NCBI RefSeq assembly: GCF_900177515.1
Contig: NZ_FXAK01000007.1
Coordinates: 2,792,501-2,856,500, forward strand
DNA length: 64,000 bases
Origin: Azospirillum oryzae
GTDB lineage: Bacteria; Pseudomonadota; Alphaproteobacteria; Azospirillales; Azospirillaceae
Direction: 5' to 3'
The notes under the pieces were generated by a model, which made no database searches, had not been told where the DNA came from, and saw nothing but the letters and a program-made list of their open reading frames with translations. The position numbers and the translations under genes are program-made. Of this stretch, positions 33,932 to 42,230 are shown in pieces (positions within the stretch are counted from its first letter, which is position 1; the number at the start of each line of letters is the position of its first letter).

Positions 33932-34067
33932 GCGGCACGGCCGCTCGCCGTCGCCTGCCCGGACACCGATCGTGGCGCCCGCCTTCCCGGCGGCGCGCTT
34001 CCGGCACCGGGCCTTTCGACTTCCAGGCCATCCCGCCACCCGCATGTCCAGATTGGGGGAACCGCTC

Positions 34068-34943
34068 ATGCTGTTCGGACGAAAGACACCGCCCGCCGCT
34101 CCCAAGGCCGACAGCCCCGTCCCGCCGCAGCCGGGTGTCCGTCCGTACACCCCGGGCGAGCCCGGTGCCGTCTCGTCGCCGCTCGCCTCCCTCAACACTC
34201 CGGGATCGGCCCCGGTATCCGCAGTGGCGGCCGGAGCCGCCGCACCCAGCATGGCCCACGCCCTGACCGACCCGCAGAGCGCCTCTCCGGCCTATCCCGA
34301 CATGCCTTCCGCCTCGAAGGGACCCGACATGAACAGCATCCCCAAGCCCCCGTCCGCGCCGTCCATGCCGGGTGCCGGCTTCAAGCCCGACGTGCCGCGC
34401 CGGGTCGTCGACATGCCGGGCTCCGCCCCGCGCCAGCCGTCGATCCCCGTCGCCACCCCGGCGGCGGCGCACGTTGCGCAAGCCCCTGCCCAGGCTCCGG
34501 TCGCCCAGGCCCCGATGGCGCCCGCCATGCCGGAGCAGCGCCGCCTGACGGTCGGCCGCGACATCTCCCTGACCGGCGAGATCGGCTCCTGCGACGTGCT
34601 GGTGGTCGAGGGCACGGTCGAGGCCAAGCTGCGCGAAGGCCGCTCGGTCGAGATCGCCGAGAGCGGCCTGTTCAAGGGCTCCGTCGAGATCGAGGAGGCC
34701 GACATCGCCGGCCGCTTCGAGGGTGACATCTCCGTCCGCGGCCGTCTGACCGTCCGCTCCACCGGCAAGATCACCGGCTCGATCCGCTTCGGCGAGCTGG
34801 CGGTCGATGCCGGCGGCCAGCTGATCGGCGACATCCAGCTGTACGGCGCCCGGCCCGCCGCCGCTGCGGCCCCGGCCGCGGTTCAGGCTCAGGTGCCGGC
34901 CCAGGCGCCGGTTGGGCAGGTCCCGGCGGCCGAGGCCGTCTGA
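34068..34943 (+). CDS. Bactofilin with a long disordered N-terminal extension
   Basis: The product (291 aa) contains a bactofilin (DUF583) beta-helix domain at about residues 158-265 (RLTVGRDISLTGEIGSCDVL, VVEGTVEAKLREGRSVEIAE, IAGRFEGDISVRGRLTVRST, GKITGSIRFGELAVDAGGQL). Bactofilins polymerise into cytoskeletal filaments at the membrane. Residues 1-155 and the last 25 are Pro/Ala-rich and probably unstructured; typical bactofilins have tails of only about 20-40 residues. ATG 34068 has GGGGGA upstream. Confidence 0.92.
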   Translation: MLFGRKTPPAAPKADSPVPPQPGVRPYTPGEPGAVSSPLASLNTPGSAPVSAVAAGAAAPSMAHALTDPQSASPAYPDMPSASKGPDMNSIPKPPSAPSMPGAGFKPDVPRRVVDMPGSAPRQPSIPVATPAAAHVAQAPAQAPVAQAPMAPAMPEQRRLTVGRDISLTGEIGSCDVLVVEGTVEAKLREGRSVEIAESGLFKGSVEIEEADIAGRFEGDISVRGRLTVRSTGKITGSIRFGELAVDAGGQLIGDIQLYGARPAAAAAPAAVQAQVPAQAPVGQVPAAEAV

Positions 34944-34975
34944 CACGCTTTTTTGAAGCGCAAGGCACGCAAGGC

Positions 34976-35008
34976 AACGCCCGGCTGGCTCCCGCCATGC
35001 CGGGCGTT
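34976..35008. terminator. Terminator-like hairpin between bactofilin and nth
   Basis: AACGCCCGGC and GCCGGGCGTT are perfect ten-base arms with a 13-base loop, between two convergent genes. The same arm sequence recurs at 37629-37651. Confidence 0.7.
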
Positions 35009-35028
35009 CTGCGTTTCCCCCCTACAGA

Positions 35029-35664
35029 TCAGGCGATGATCTTGTCCTTGAAGCCGCAGAGGTCGGCGACCGGACAGACCGGGCAGTCGGGCTTGCGCGC
35101 CTTGCAGACATAGCGGCCGTGCAGGATGAGCCAATGGTGGGCATGGCGGCGGTAGATCTTCGGCACCGTCTTCAGCAGCTTCGCCTCCACCGCGTCCGGC
35201 GTCTTGCCGGGGGCCAGCCCGGTGCGGTTGCCGACGCGGAAGATGTGGGTGTCGACCGCGATGGTCTCCTCCCCGAAGGCGACGTTCAGGACGACGTTCG
35301 CCGTCTTGCGGCCGACGCCGGGGAGCTGTTCCAGCGCCTCGCGGTCGCGCGGCACCTCGCCGCCATGGCGCTCGATCAGCAGTTCCGACAGGCGGATGAC
35401 GTTCTTGGCCTTGGTATTGAACAGGCCGATGGTCTTAATGTACTGGCGCAGCCCTTCCTCGCCCAGCGCCACCATCTGCTGCGGCGTGGTGACGAGCTTG
35501 AACAGCGGGCCGGTCGCCCTGTTCACGCCGACGTCGGTGGCCTGGGCCGACAGCACCACGGCGACCAGCAGCGTGTAAGGATTGACGTATTCCAGCTCGC
35601 TCCGGGGTTCCGGGTTGGCGGCGGACAGGCGGCGGAAGAATTCCTGGACGGCGGCGGGCTTCAT
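35029..35664 (-). CDS. nth: Endonuclease III
   Basis: DNA glycosylase/AP lyase (211 aa, the E. coli length) removing oxidised pyrimidines. The helix-hairpin-helix LPGVGRKTANVVL holds the catalytic Lys; VDTHIFRVGNR has the catalytic Asp; the C-terminal [4Fe-4S] motif is C-x6-C-x2-C-x5-C in VCKARKPDCPVCPVADLCG. ATG 35664 is chosen to match family length; ATGs at 35676 and 35799 are in frame. Confidence 0.96.
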   Translation of the reverse strand: MKPAAVQEFFRRLSAANPEPRSELEYVNPYTLLVAVVLSAQATDVGVNRATGPLFKLVTTPQQMVALGEEGLRQYIKTIGLFNTKAKNVIRLSELLIERHGGEVPRDREALEQLPGVGRKTANVVLNVAFGEETIAVDTHIFRVGNRTGLAPGKTPDAVEAKLLKTVPKIYRRHAHHWLILHGRYVCKARKPDCPVCPVADLCGFKDKIIA

Positions 35665-35782
35665 GGCCGCCACCATAGCCGCAACGGCCGGGCTTGCGCC
35701 AGAGGCCGAACGCGCCGCCGCGGTGGGCGACCCGCTCGCCTTGAGTCCCAGTCTTGCGTCAGTGTCCAAACTGCAGCGTTGC

Positions 35783-35797
35783 GTCGCAATTTGCGAC
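35783..35797. promoter_or_regulatory. 15-bp palindrome upstream of nth, possible operator
   Basis: GTCGCAATTTGCGAC has perfect seven-base arms about one central base. It lies 119 bases upstream of the nth start and 175 upstream of the plus-strand gene at 35972, in a locally AT-rich stretch. No regulator can be assigned. Confidence 0.35.
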
Positions 35798-35971
35798 AAA
35801 ATTTGGAGTAATTGACGTCAATCCAACAGATTTGGTCGCAGGAATACCGCTTTCCGGCCCCTTCGGCGGTGGCGTATGATTTGCTGACCGCCAAGACACC
35901 GTTTGAACGCCGTCAATCGAACCATGGATCACCCTGGTTGTGGCGTTCGGATCGGATAAGGGTATCTCGAA

Positions 35972-36478
35972 ATGAGCGCGTCTTATCTTGTGGAAGTGAA
36001 GGACTGGGGCCTGCATGTCCGGTTGCAGGGTACCCTGTCGGTGGAGCAGCGCGACGCCGTCGCCCGTCAGGTGGAGGTGCAATGCGCCAACCTCGGCACC
36101 CGCGGCACGCCATGGAGCAGCCTCGTCGAGTTCGACCACTTCGAAGCCGACCGGTTCCGGCCGGAGATCGTCGTCGCCCTGATGAGGCTGGCGCGTCGCT
36201 GCGGCCAACTGCGTTGCGCGGTGGTGATGACCGACTGGAACTGGGCCTCGGTGATGGCCGATGCGATGATCGCGGCCGGCACCGACGATCAGGCGCGGAT
36301 TTTCGTCCAGGCCAGGGTGACGGCGGCCGACGGCGACCTTGCCGGGGAGCTGGACGGCGGACCGGCCGCCAGTTTCTCCGGTACCGACGTCTCCGGGGCC
36401 GATTTCACCGGAATGGACAGCGCCATGGCCTGGGTGCTGAACGGCGGCGCGGTGCCGATGGTGTCGAAGGCGGCATAA
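35972..36478 (+). CDS. Hypothetical protein (168 aa)
   Basis: ATG at 35972 with AAGGG upstream. The product starts MSASYLVEVKDWGLHVRLQG, contains TPWSSLVEFDHFEADRFRPE and RLARRCGQLRCAVVMTDWNW, and ends with an acidic/Gly segment. The alternating pattern resembles STAS- or SpoIIAA-like small domains, but no diagnostic motif is present. Separate from DUF2244 by 53 bases, likely cotranscribed. Confidence 0.6.
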   Translation: MSASYLVEVKDWGLHVRLQGTLSVEQRDAVARQVEVQCANLGTRGTPWSSLVEFDHFEADRFRPEIVVALMRLARRCGQLRCAVVMTDWNWASVMADAMIAAGTDDQARIFVQARVTAADGDLAGELDGGPAASFSGTDVSGADFTGMDSAMAWVLNGGAVPMVSKAA

Positions 36479-36531
36479 CCCCGTCTTCCTCACGGTTTTC
36501 TGCCGGCCGTCGCTGGGTTAGGATGGCGGCC

Positions 36532-37119
36532 ATGCCCATCGACATCAGCGGCCCCCAGCCTGACGGCCAGCCCGGCGACGGCCCCACCCCTGCGGAGGGC
36601 GGCGGCGGAAGCGGCGCCGTGCGCGTGTTCTTCGATGCCATCCTCCATCCGCACCGCAGCCTGGGCCGCACCGGCTTCCGGGTGCTGATGGGCGTGGTGG
36701 TGGTGATGAACCTGATCGTCGCCGGCATCTTCGTCTCCCACGGCGCCTGGCCGGTGGTGCCCTTCTGCGGGCTGGACGTGCTGGCGCTGTGGCTGGCCTT
36801 CCGCGTCAGCTACCGCTCCGCCCGCCAGTATGAGCGGGTGCAGCTGACCGAAAGCACGCTGACGGTGCAGCGCGTCCACTGGAAGGCGCCGGAACGCCGC
36901 TGGTCCTTCCATCCCTATTGGCTGCGGATCACCCACGACGAGCGCGCCGACCACGACCGCCGCGGTCCGGCCGGGCAGGTCACGCTGAGTTCGCATGGCC
37001 AGTCGGTGGGGGTCGGGTCCTTCCTGTCGCCGGCCGAACGCTCCACCTTCGCCCGCGCGCTGGACGACGCGTTACGCGCCTGGCGCCGTCCGCCCTGCCC
37101 GCCGGCACCCGCCGGCTAA
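36532..37119 (+). CDS. DUF2244 integral membrane protein
   Basis: The product (195 aa) has two adjacent helices (GFRVLMGVVVVMNLIVAGIF and PVVPFCGLDVLALWLAFRVS) and the family segment SYRSARQYERVQLTESTLTV, with FLSPAERSTFARALDDALRA at the C-terminus. DUF2244 proteins are of unknown function and often lie near nth or cytochrome oxidase genes in alphaproteobacteria. ATG 36532 has AGGA nine bases upstream. Confidence 0.88.
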   Translation: MPIDISGPQPDGQPGDGPTPAEGGGGSGAVRVFFDAILHPHRSLGRTGFRVLMGVVVVMNLIVAGIFVSHGAWPVVPFCGLDVLALWLAFRVSYRSARQYERVQLTESTLTVQRVHWKAPERRWSFHPYWLRITHDERADHDRRGPAGQVTLSSHGQSVGVGSFLSPAERSTFARALDDALRAWRRPPCPPAPAG

Positions 37120-37125
37120 CGTCTC

Positions 37126-37590
37126 CTACCGCCGATCCGAAGGATCGGGTAGCCCGCGTTCGTCCAGTTCCTCGTCCACCTCGCGTTCGACCGCGCGTTC
37201 CACCTTCTCGTCGATGCGGTGGTCCAGGCACTCGGCCGTCTTGGCGAGGCGTTCGAAGCTGCGCTTCACCTTCGCCAGCTCGGCCTCCGACATCTCTTCC
37301 AGGTCGATCATGCCGTTGCGGGCGGAATGGGTGACGCGGATCAGCTCGTCCAGCTTCAGATGGATGGCCTGGGTGTCGCGGTTCTGGGCGTTCTGGATGA
37401 TGAACACCATCAGGAAGGTGACGATGGTGGTGCCGGTGTTGATCACCAGCTGCCACGTGTCGGAGAAGTGGAACAGCGGCCCGGTCACCCCCCAGATCAG
37501 CACGACCAAGAAGGCGGTGACGAAGGCACCCGGCCGCCCGGACTGACGTTCCATCCAGCGGGCGAAACGGGAGAAGGCATCGCTGAGCAT
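37126..37590 (-). CDS. Low-affinity iron permease family protein
   Basis: The product (154 aa) has two membrane helices (AFVTAFLVVLIWGVTGPLFH and INTGTTIVTFLMVFIIQNAQ) and the family signature WQLVINTGTTIVTFLMVF followed by NRDTQAIHLKLDELIRV. A charged C-terminal coiled coil follows. Named after yeast Fet4-like permeases, but bacterial transport activity is not demonstrated. Confidence 0.88.
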   Translation of the reverse strand: MLSDAFSRFARWMERQSGRPGAFVTAFLVVLIWGVTGPLFHFSDTWQLVINTGTTIVTFLMVFIIQNAQNRDTQAIHLKLDELIRVTHSARNGMIDLEEMSEAELAKVKRSFERLAKTAECLDHRIDEKVERAVEREVDEELDERGLPDPSDRR

Positions 37591-37628
37591 TTTGCAGCAC
37601 GCTCCGGTTCATCGGGCGGAAAAAGGAA

Positions 37629-37651
37629 AACGCCCGGCAATGCCGGGCGTT
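37629..37651 (-). terminator. Terminator of the mscS gene
   Basis: AACGCCCGGCA and TGCCGGGCGTT pair with a one-base loop; on the minus strand TTTTCCTTTTT follows, a good T-rich tail. Confidence 0.85.
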
Positions 37652-37692
37652 CCCTTTCCGTCGCGACGGAGCAGACCTGCGATCCCCGGCGA

Positions 37693-40080
37693 TCACGACC
37701 CCTGGCTGAGCGCCTCCGCCATTGCGCGGTCCTGCGGCCGGCTGCCGGCGACGACCTGCATGTGCGGGAACGGGATCTCGATCCCCAGCTCGTCGAAACG
37801 CTTCTTCATCCGCTTGTTGAAGGCGCGCTGGACGCCCCACTGCTTGATCGGCCGCGTCTTGAAGCGGGCGAGGATGACGATGGCGGAGTCGGCGAACTTG
37901 TCGACGCCCATCACCTCCAGCGGGGCCAGGATGTCGGCGGCGAACTCGGCGTCTGCCTGCATCTCCTTGCCCAGTTCCACCAGCGTGTCGATCACATGAT
38001 CGGGGTCCTCGTGATAGGCGACGCTGACGTTGAAGACGGCGAAGGAGAAGTCCTTGGTCAGGTTCTTCACCGTGGTCACCGAGCTGAAGGGGATGGAATG
38101 CACCGCCCCCGCCGAGTCGCGCAGCCGGATCGAGCGGATGGAGATCGCCTCGCACACGCCGGAATGACCGCCGCCGACATCGACCACGTCGCCGACCGAG
38201 ATGGAGTCCTCGAACAGGATGAATAGGCCGGTGATGATGTCCTTGACCAGCGTCTGCGATCCGAAACCGATGGCCAGACCGACGACACCGGCACCGGCCA
38301 GCAGCGGGGCGATGTTCACCCCCAGTTCCGACAGGGTGATCAGCGACACCATGGTCACCAGCAGGATCAGGAAGGCGTTGCGCAGCAGCGGCAGCAGCGT
38401 GCGCATGCGGGCGCTGCGTTCGATCTTGGTGCCGTTGCTGTCGGTGCTGGTCAGGAAATGCTCGATCAGCGCGCTCACCACCTCCCAGGCGACGATGGCG
38501 CCGCCCAGCAGCAGGCCGATGGAGATGGTGCTTCCGACGATGCGGCGGCCGATCGTGGATTCAACCAGACCCAGCGTGTCGATGCCCCAGCCGTTCAGCG
38601 CGACACCCAGCGCGACCAGCCAGATGATGGCCTTGCCGATGCGCTGGACGACGGGAAGATAGTGGAAGGCGCGGGTGTGGAGCTGCGGCAGGTTGCCGGC
38701 CAGTTCGCGGTTCATCGTCAGGCCGCGGCGCAGTGCCCGGTTCAGCCCGGTCACCAGCAGCCGCGCCACCACCACCGACAGCACGGTCACGGCGGTGCCG
38801 CGGGCCAGATACTCGAACCCGCCATAGACGTTCAGCACCCACACGCCCAGCGTCACCACGACATAGAGGATCGCCAGCACATGCCAGATCTCGGCGAAGC
38901 GGCGGCGCGCGGTGCGCAGGACCGCCCCCTGCCCTTCCGCCTCGCGCCGGGCGGTCGCCAGCGGGTCGCCGTCGCCCGACAGCGGGTTGCCGCGCATCCA
39001 CTCGGCGACGCCGACGCGGTTCTGCAGGATCAACGCGATCAGCATGCCGGCGATCACCACCCCCAGCAGCTTCAGCAGCGCGCCGTAGGCGCCCAGCGGC
39101 AGGCCCAGCACATAGGCGCCCTCCGCCAGGAAATAGCCGTAGACCGCCACCGCGATCAGCCGGCGCGACCAGATGTAGCAGCGGCGCGCCCCGGCATCGC
39201 TGGTGTGGACCAGCCGCAGGTTGGGCGCGTCCGGCGCGAACAGCATCCGCACCAGGATCAGCAGCGCCTGGGTGATGACGGTGGCGTTCACCACCGCCAG
39301 CGCCACCAGCCGCACGCGCGGCGCCGGCTCCGTCACCGACAGGATGGTGTAGGCGACGACGATGAACCCCAGGATCGGCGCCAGCTCCAGCACCGCGCGG
39401 CCCAGCAGCATCGGGATGCGCAGCAGGGTGGAGCCGACATGGCGGGCGGCCATCGCCTGTCGCGGCCGGCCGAGCAGCCAGCTGATCCCGCGGGCGGCGG
39501 CGGCGCCGACGGCGAGGATCATCGCCAGCTGGATGGCGATCTGCACCCAGCGGTCGCGCGCCGTGTCGTCCTGCGCCTGCCGCTGCACCCAGGACAGCGC
39601 CCCCGGCAGGTCGGAGAAGACGTTGGCGACCTGCACCAGCTGGCGGCTGACCACGTCCATCCGCGCCGCCAGGAAGGCCAGCGCACGGGCGCCGAGCGTC
39701 TGCGGCAGCGCCGACTCGCCCTCCGCCTCCTTGGCCTGGGCAAGGCCGCGCTGGGCGGTGATCAGGTTGCGCAGCTGGCTGACCAGCTGGGTGCGCGCGT
39801 CCTGGTTCTCCAGCGTGCCGACCAGCGCCTCCAGCTGCTGCACGGTCGCTTCGTCAACCACCACCGGAGCAGCGGACGCGGCGGGAGCGGCGGCACCGGT
39901 GGCCGGAGCGGCGGTCGGGGCGGCGGCGGCCGGCGGCGGCGATGCGGCCAGCGCGGCGGATCCGGCCAAGCCTGCTCCGGCGAGCAGAGCCGCGAGCAGC
40001 AGGACGGCGAAGCCGCCGGACAGGAACAAACGCCAGCCCCGTGCAAGGGCGGGTGCGGCAGGCGTTGCGAACCGGATCAT
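37693..40080 (-). CDS. Large mechanosensitive ion channel of the MscS family
   Basis: The product (795 aa) has a signal-like hydrophobic N-terminus, an Ala/Pro-rich periplasmic linker, a helical region and about ten membrane segments, ending in a complete MscS core: pore-lining GVNIAPLLAGAGVVGLAIGF with GSQTLVKDIITGLFILFEDS, then the beta domain (VDVGGGHSGVCEAISIRSIR). It opens under membrane tension to release solutes. ATG 40080 is preferred over 40287. An alternative N-terminus cannot be excluded. Confidence 0.92.
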   Translation of the reverse strand: MIRFATPAAPALARGWRLFLSGGFAVLLLAALLAGAGLAGSAALAASPPPAAAAPTAAPATGAAAPAASAAPVVVDEATVQQLEALVGTLENQDARTQLVSQLRNLITAQRGLAQAKEAEGESALPQTLGARALAFLAARMDVVSRQLVQVANVFSDLPGALSWVQRQAQDDTARDRWVQIAIQLAMILAVGAAAARGISWLLGRPRQAMAARHVGSTLLRIPMLLGRAVLELAPILGFIVVAYTILSVTEPAPRVRLVALAVVNATVITQALLILVRMLFAPDAPNLRLVHTSDAGARRCYIWSRRLIAVAVYGYFLAEGAYVLGLPLGAYGALLKLLGVVIAGMLIALILQNRVGVAEWMRGNPLSGDGDPLATARREAEGQGAVLRTARRRFAEIWHVLAILYVVVTLGVWVLNVYGGFEYLARGTAVTVLSVVVARLLVTGLNRALRRGLTMNRELAGNLPQLHTRAFHYLPVVQRIGKAIIWLVALGVALNGWGIDTLGLVESTIGRRIVGSTISIGLLLGGAIVAWEVVSALIEHFLTSTDSNGTKIERSARMRTLLPLLRNAFLILLVTMVSLITLSELGVNIAPLLAGAGVVGLAIGFGSQTLVKDIITGLFILFEDSISVGDVVDVGGGHSGVCEAISIRSIRLRDSAGAVHSIPFSSVTTVKNLTKDFSFAVFNVSVAYHEDPDHVIDTLVELGKEMQADAEFAADILAPLEVMGVDKFADSAIVILARFKTRPIKQWGVQRAFNKRMKKRFDELGIEIPFPHMQVVAGSRPQDRAMAEALSQGS

Positions 40081-40276
40081 CGGCAAATCACTCGGCTGGT
40101 CTTCGGAAAGCGGTGGCAAAAGGCGGCAAAGCGGAACCTTGGCGCGGAACTGTGGCTCCAATATGCCGGGCTTCGGGAAGTTAGTTCTCCCGCTTGCGCT
40201 TGCCAACCCGACCGGCTGTTCCTTTTTTAAGCGGGAGCCCCACCGGCAACGCCGGAACCGCAGAGAAGGACCAGCC

Positions 40277-40990
40277 ATGAACGACACGCCCGCCGGATCG
40301 GATGGACCCGCCGGACTTGATCCGGATCAGGAGATGGAGCGCGACGGCGCCATCCGCGACAAGCTGGTTGCCGTCAAGGAGCAATGGGCGCGCGACGGCC
40401 GCGCGCTGACCGGCCACGCCGCCGACCCGGCGCGCGACCGGCTGCCGCCCGGCCAGCGTCTGGTGACCGACTGGCCGGTGCTGGACCTCGGCATCACGCC
40501 GAAGGTGACGACCGCCAACTGGACGCTCGCCGTCGACGGGCTGGTGGAGAACCCGCTGTCCTGGAGTTGGGAGGACTTCCAGGCCCAGCCGCAGGAGAGC
40601 TTCGTCTCCGACATCCATTGCGTCACAACCTGGTCGCGCTACGACAACCGGTGGGAGGGTGTCAGCGCCCGCCGCCTGCTGGAGCTGGCCCGGCCGAAGC
40701 CGGAGGCGCGTTTCGTCGTCTTCCATTCCTTCGACGGCTACACCACCAACGTTGCCCTGTCGGATTTCGACGACGACGGCGTGCTGCTCGCCACCAATTG
40801 GGAAGGCCAGCCGATCAGCCGCGACCATGGCGGCCCGGTGCGCATCATCCTGCCCAAGCTGTATCTGTGGAAGAGCGCCAAGTGGGTGAAGCGGATCGAG
40901 CTGCTGGCCGGCGACCGCAAAGGCTATTGGGAGGTCCGCGGCTACAACAACCACGCCGATCCGTGGCTGGAGGAACGCTATTCCGACTGA
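40277..40990 (+). CDS. Molybdopterin-dependent oxidoreductase, sulfite-oxidase fold
   Basis: The product (237 aa) has the Moco-binding core: TANWTLAVDGLVENPLSWSW, the cysteine ligand in SDIHCVTTWSRYDNRWEGVS and PVRIILPKLYLWKSAKWVKR. It lacks a Tat or Sec signal, so it is cytoplasmic unlike MsrP (YedY). Substrate unknown. The SD AGAAGGACCAGCC precedes ATG 40277. Divergent from the mscS gene, next to the tRNA. Confidence 0.9.
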   Translation: MNDTPAGSDGPAGLDPDQEMERDGAIRDKLVAVKEQWARDGRALTGHAADPARDRLPPGQRLVTDWPVLDLGITPKVTTANWTLAVDGLVENPLSWSWEDFQAQPQESFVSDIHCVTTWSRYDNRWEGVSARRLLELARPKPEARFVVFHSFDGYTTNVALSDFDDDGVLLATNWEGQPISRDHGGPVRIILPKLYLWKSAKWVKRIELLAGDRKGYWEVRGYNNHADPWLEERYSD

Positions 40991-41062
40991 CACGGCGAAG
41001 CGGCATAGTCACCAAAAGCCACTTTCACCTTGGCAACGAAACCGTTAAGGTGCGGCGCAAGT

Positions 41063-41139
41063 GGCCCCGTAGCTCATCAGGATAGAGCGCGAGTTTCCTA
41101 AACTTGAGGCAGCAGGTTCGAGTCCTGCCGGGGTCACCA
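41063..41139 (+). tRNA. tRNA-Arg (anticodon CCT)
   Basis: The 77-base sequence folds as a cloverleaf: acceptor arms GGCCCCG and CGGGGTC (one G-U), D-arm GCTC...GAGC, anticodon loop TTCCTAA giving anticodon CCT, and T-arm CAGGTTCGAGTCCTG. CCA is encoded. It reads AGG codons. It marks the left edge of an AT-rich decayed island, as tRNA 3' ends are frequent integrase targets. Confidence 0.95.
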
Positions 41140-41193
41140 TTTTTGAAATTCCGTTGCTATTCAATGGTTTAGTCATCTCGCGTGTGATGGATC

Positions 41194-41236
41194 TGGCACA
41201 GCAATGTGGCACATTCGGTGGCACATAGATGGCACG
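41194..41236 (+). repeat. Four spaced TGGCAC(A) repeats, possible integrase arm sites
   Basis: TGGCACA occurs at 41194-41200, 41207-41213 and 41219-41225, and TGGCACG at 41230-41236, starts spaced 13, 12 and 11 bases. The last copy overlaps the first codons of the integrase-like relic. Repeats like this between a tRNA and an integrase start resemble arm-type recombinase sites. Confidence 0.4.
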
Positions 41237-41303
41237 TCTCACGAAGCTAACACGTTCGGCCAATTATCAAATTCCCAACTATTCTACGGAACACCTTCCA
41301 TAG
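41229..41303 (+). pseudogene. Possible integrase N-terminal relic
   Basis: ATG at 41229 gives MARLTKLTRSANYQIPNYST and a stop after 24 codons. MARLTKLT is a common beginning of P4-type tyrosine integrases encoded just after tRNA genes. With no further integrase sequence downstream, it would be a leftover of a deleted gene. The match is only eight residues long, so this is tentative. Confidence 0.3.
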
Positions 41304-41364
41304 TTGTCCGTACGTCAGATGTAATTAATGATAAGCAATGCATGGAAACTGAGGTAAATTCAAA

Positions 41365-41949
41365 ATGATTTGGGAATCCGGTCCATGGAAAGATGAATTA
41401 CTGAAAGATGCAGAGATGCTTAATCGCTGGTCTGCCAATAAAAAAAGAATTGCAAAGAGGGAGCTTATTTTCGAGAAAAAATTATTTCTTTCTGCTTACG
41501 TAATTAGGAAGCTATTTGAAGCGGAGAAAGTGTGCACAGAAGTTCCTGAAAAGGTGATTTTATGCGAAACTTACTCCCGAACCAGTTCAGTTATGACTCC
41601 GTTGAACTGGCACCGTATAGACGAGCACTTTGAATTACAGCGTTCTTCAATTGCAAGCTTGAGTTATAAGGCTCTAGTCAATCAGATTGTTCACAGCCAT
41701 ATATTCATGCTTCAGGTTGACGAAGAAGATGTAGTAAATGGATTCCTTGTCTCCTCGAAACAAGGAAAACAGCAGAGGCTATTTGGCGTTTCCCTGAGTT
41801 CCTTCATAGAATTGATGCGTGAGATTGGCACAGATGATCCGTCACGCATCAGAACAAAAAAAGATGTAAGCACCGGTAAATATGTCGTGATTAAAACATG
41901 CGAAGTACATAGTGGAAGCAAAGATTATTTAGATGACTTTTTTCCTTAG
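41365..41949 (+). CDS. AT-rich hypothetical protein (194 aa) in the tRNA-Arg island
   Basis: ATG at 41365. The product starts MIWESGPWKDELLKDAEMLN and contains KRIAKRELIFEKKLFLSAYV, LNWHRIDEHFELQRSSIASL and FGVSLSSFIELMREIGTDDP. Codon and base usage is far more AT-rich than all neighbours, so it was acquired by transfer. No domain is recognised. The SD is weak (AAACTGAGG, 16 bases away). It may be cargo of a vanished mobile element. Confidence 0.65.
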   Translation: MIWESGPWKDELLKDAEMLNRWSANKKRIAKRELIFEKKLFLSAYVIRKLFEAEKVCTEVPEKVILCETYSRTSSVMTPLNWHRIDEHFELQRSSIASLSYKALVNQIVHSHIFMLQVDEEDVVNGFLVSSKQGKQQRLFGVSLSSFIELMREIGTDDPSRIRTKKDVSTGKYVVIKTCEVHSGSKDYLDDFFP

Positions 41950-42100
41950 ATTCAACTATTCTGTAAACAATTGCGCGCCAAATACCAATTTCTTTTGTAA
42001 TACTGGTTAGTCCAAACCCTTTATCGTTCAACGATAACACATTCTCAGCCTTCGCCTGAGCCGTTGGTTTACGTCCCTTGTACTTCCCTTCAGCCTTGCC
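41944..42100 (-). pseudogene. C-terminal relic of a serine recombinase (resolvase/invertase)
   Basis: The minus frame downstream of a stop at 42101-42103 reads GKAEGKYKGRKPTAQAKAEN, then LSLNDKGFGLTSITKEIGIW and RAIVYRIVES. This is the linker and helix-turn-helix DNA-binding end of Tn3-type resolvases/Hin-type invertases, with the entire catalytic domain missing. It continues in frame to 41893, inside the convergent 194-aa gene. It supports the view that this region is a decayed mobile element. Confidence 0.7.
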
Positions 42101-42230
42101 TCAATGAGACAGCGAAGCAGGAAGTTTTGGAGCGACACCCGACGGGCGGCACAGCTTCTGGAAGTAGTGTTGGAAAGGGAGCTTCCAGGGTCGTACTTGC
42201 TCCGTGTTCAAAAACGCTTTTCACGGCCCG

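Noticed and set aside
41194..41236. Repeats considered as CRISPR-like
   Set aside because: The repeat is only seven bases and spacing is about 12; arm-type recombinase sites fit better.
41045..41263. Minus-strand ORF containing VTPAGLEPA
   Set aside because: This is the well-known false protein made by reading a tRNA gene backwards; the tRNA-Arg explains it.
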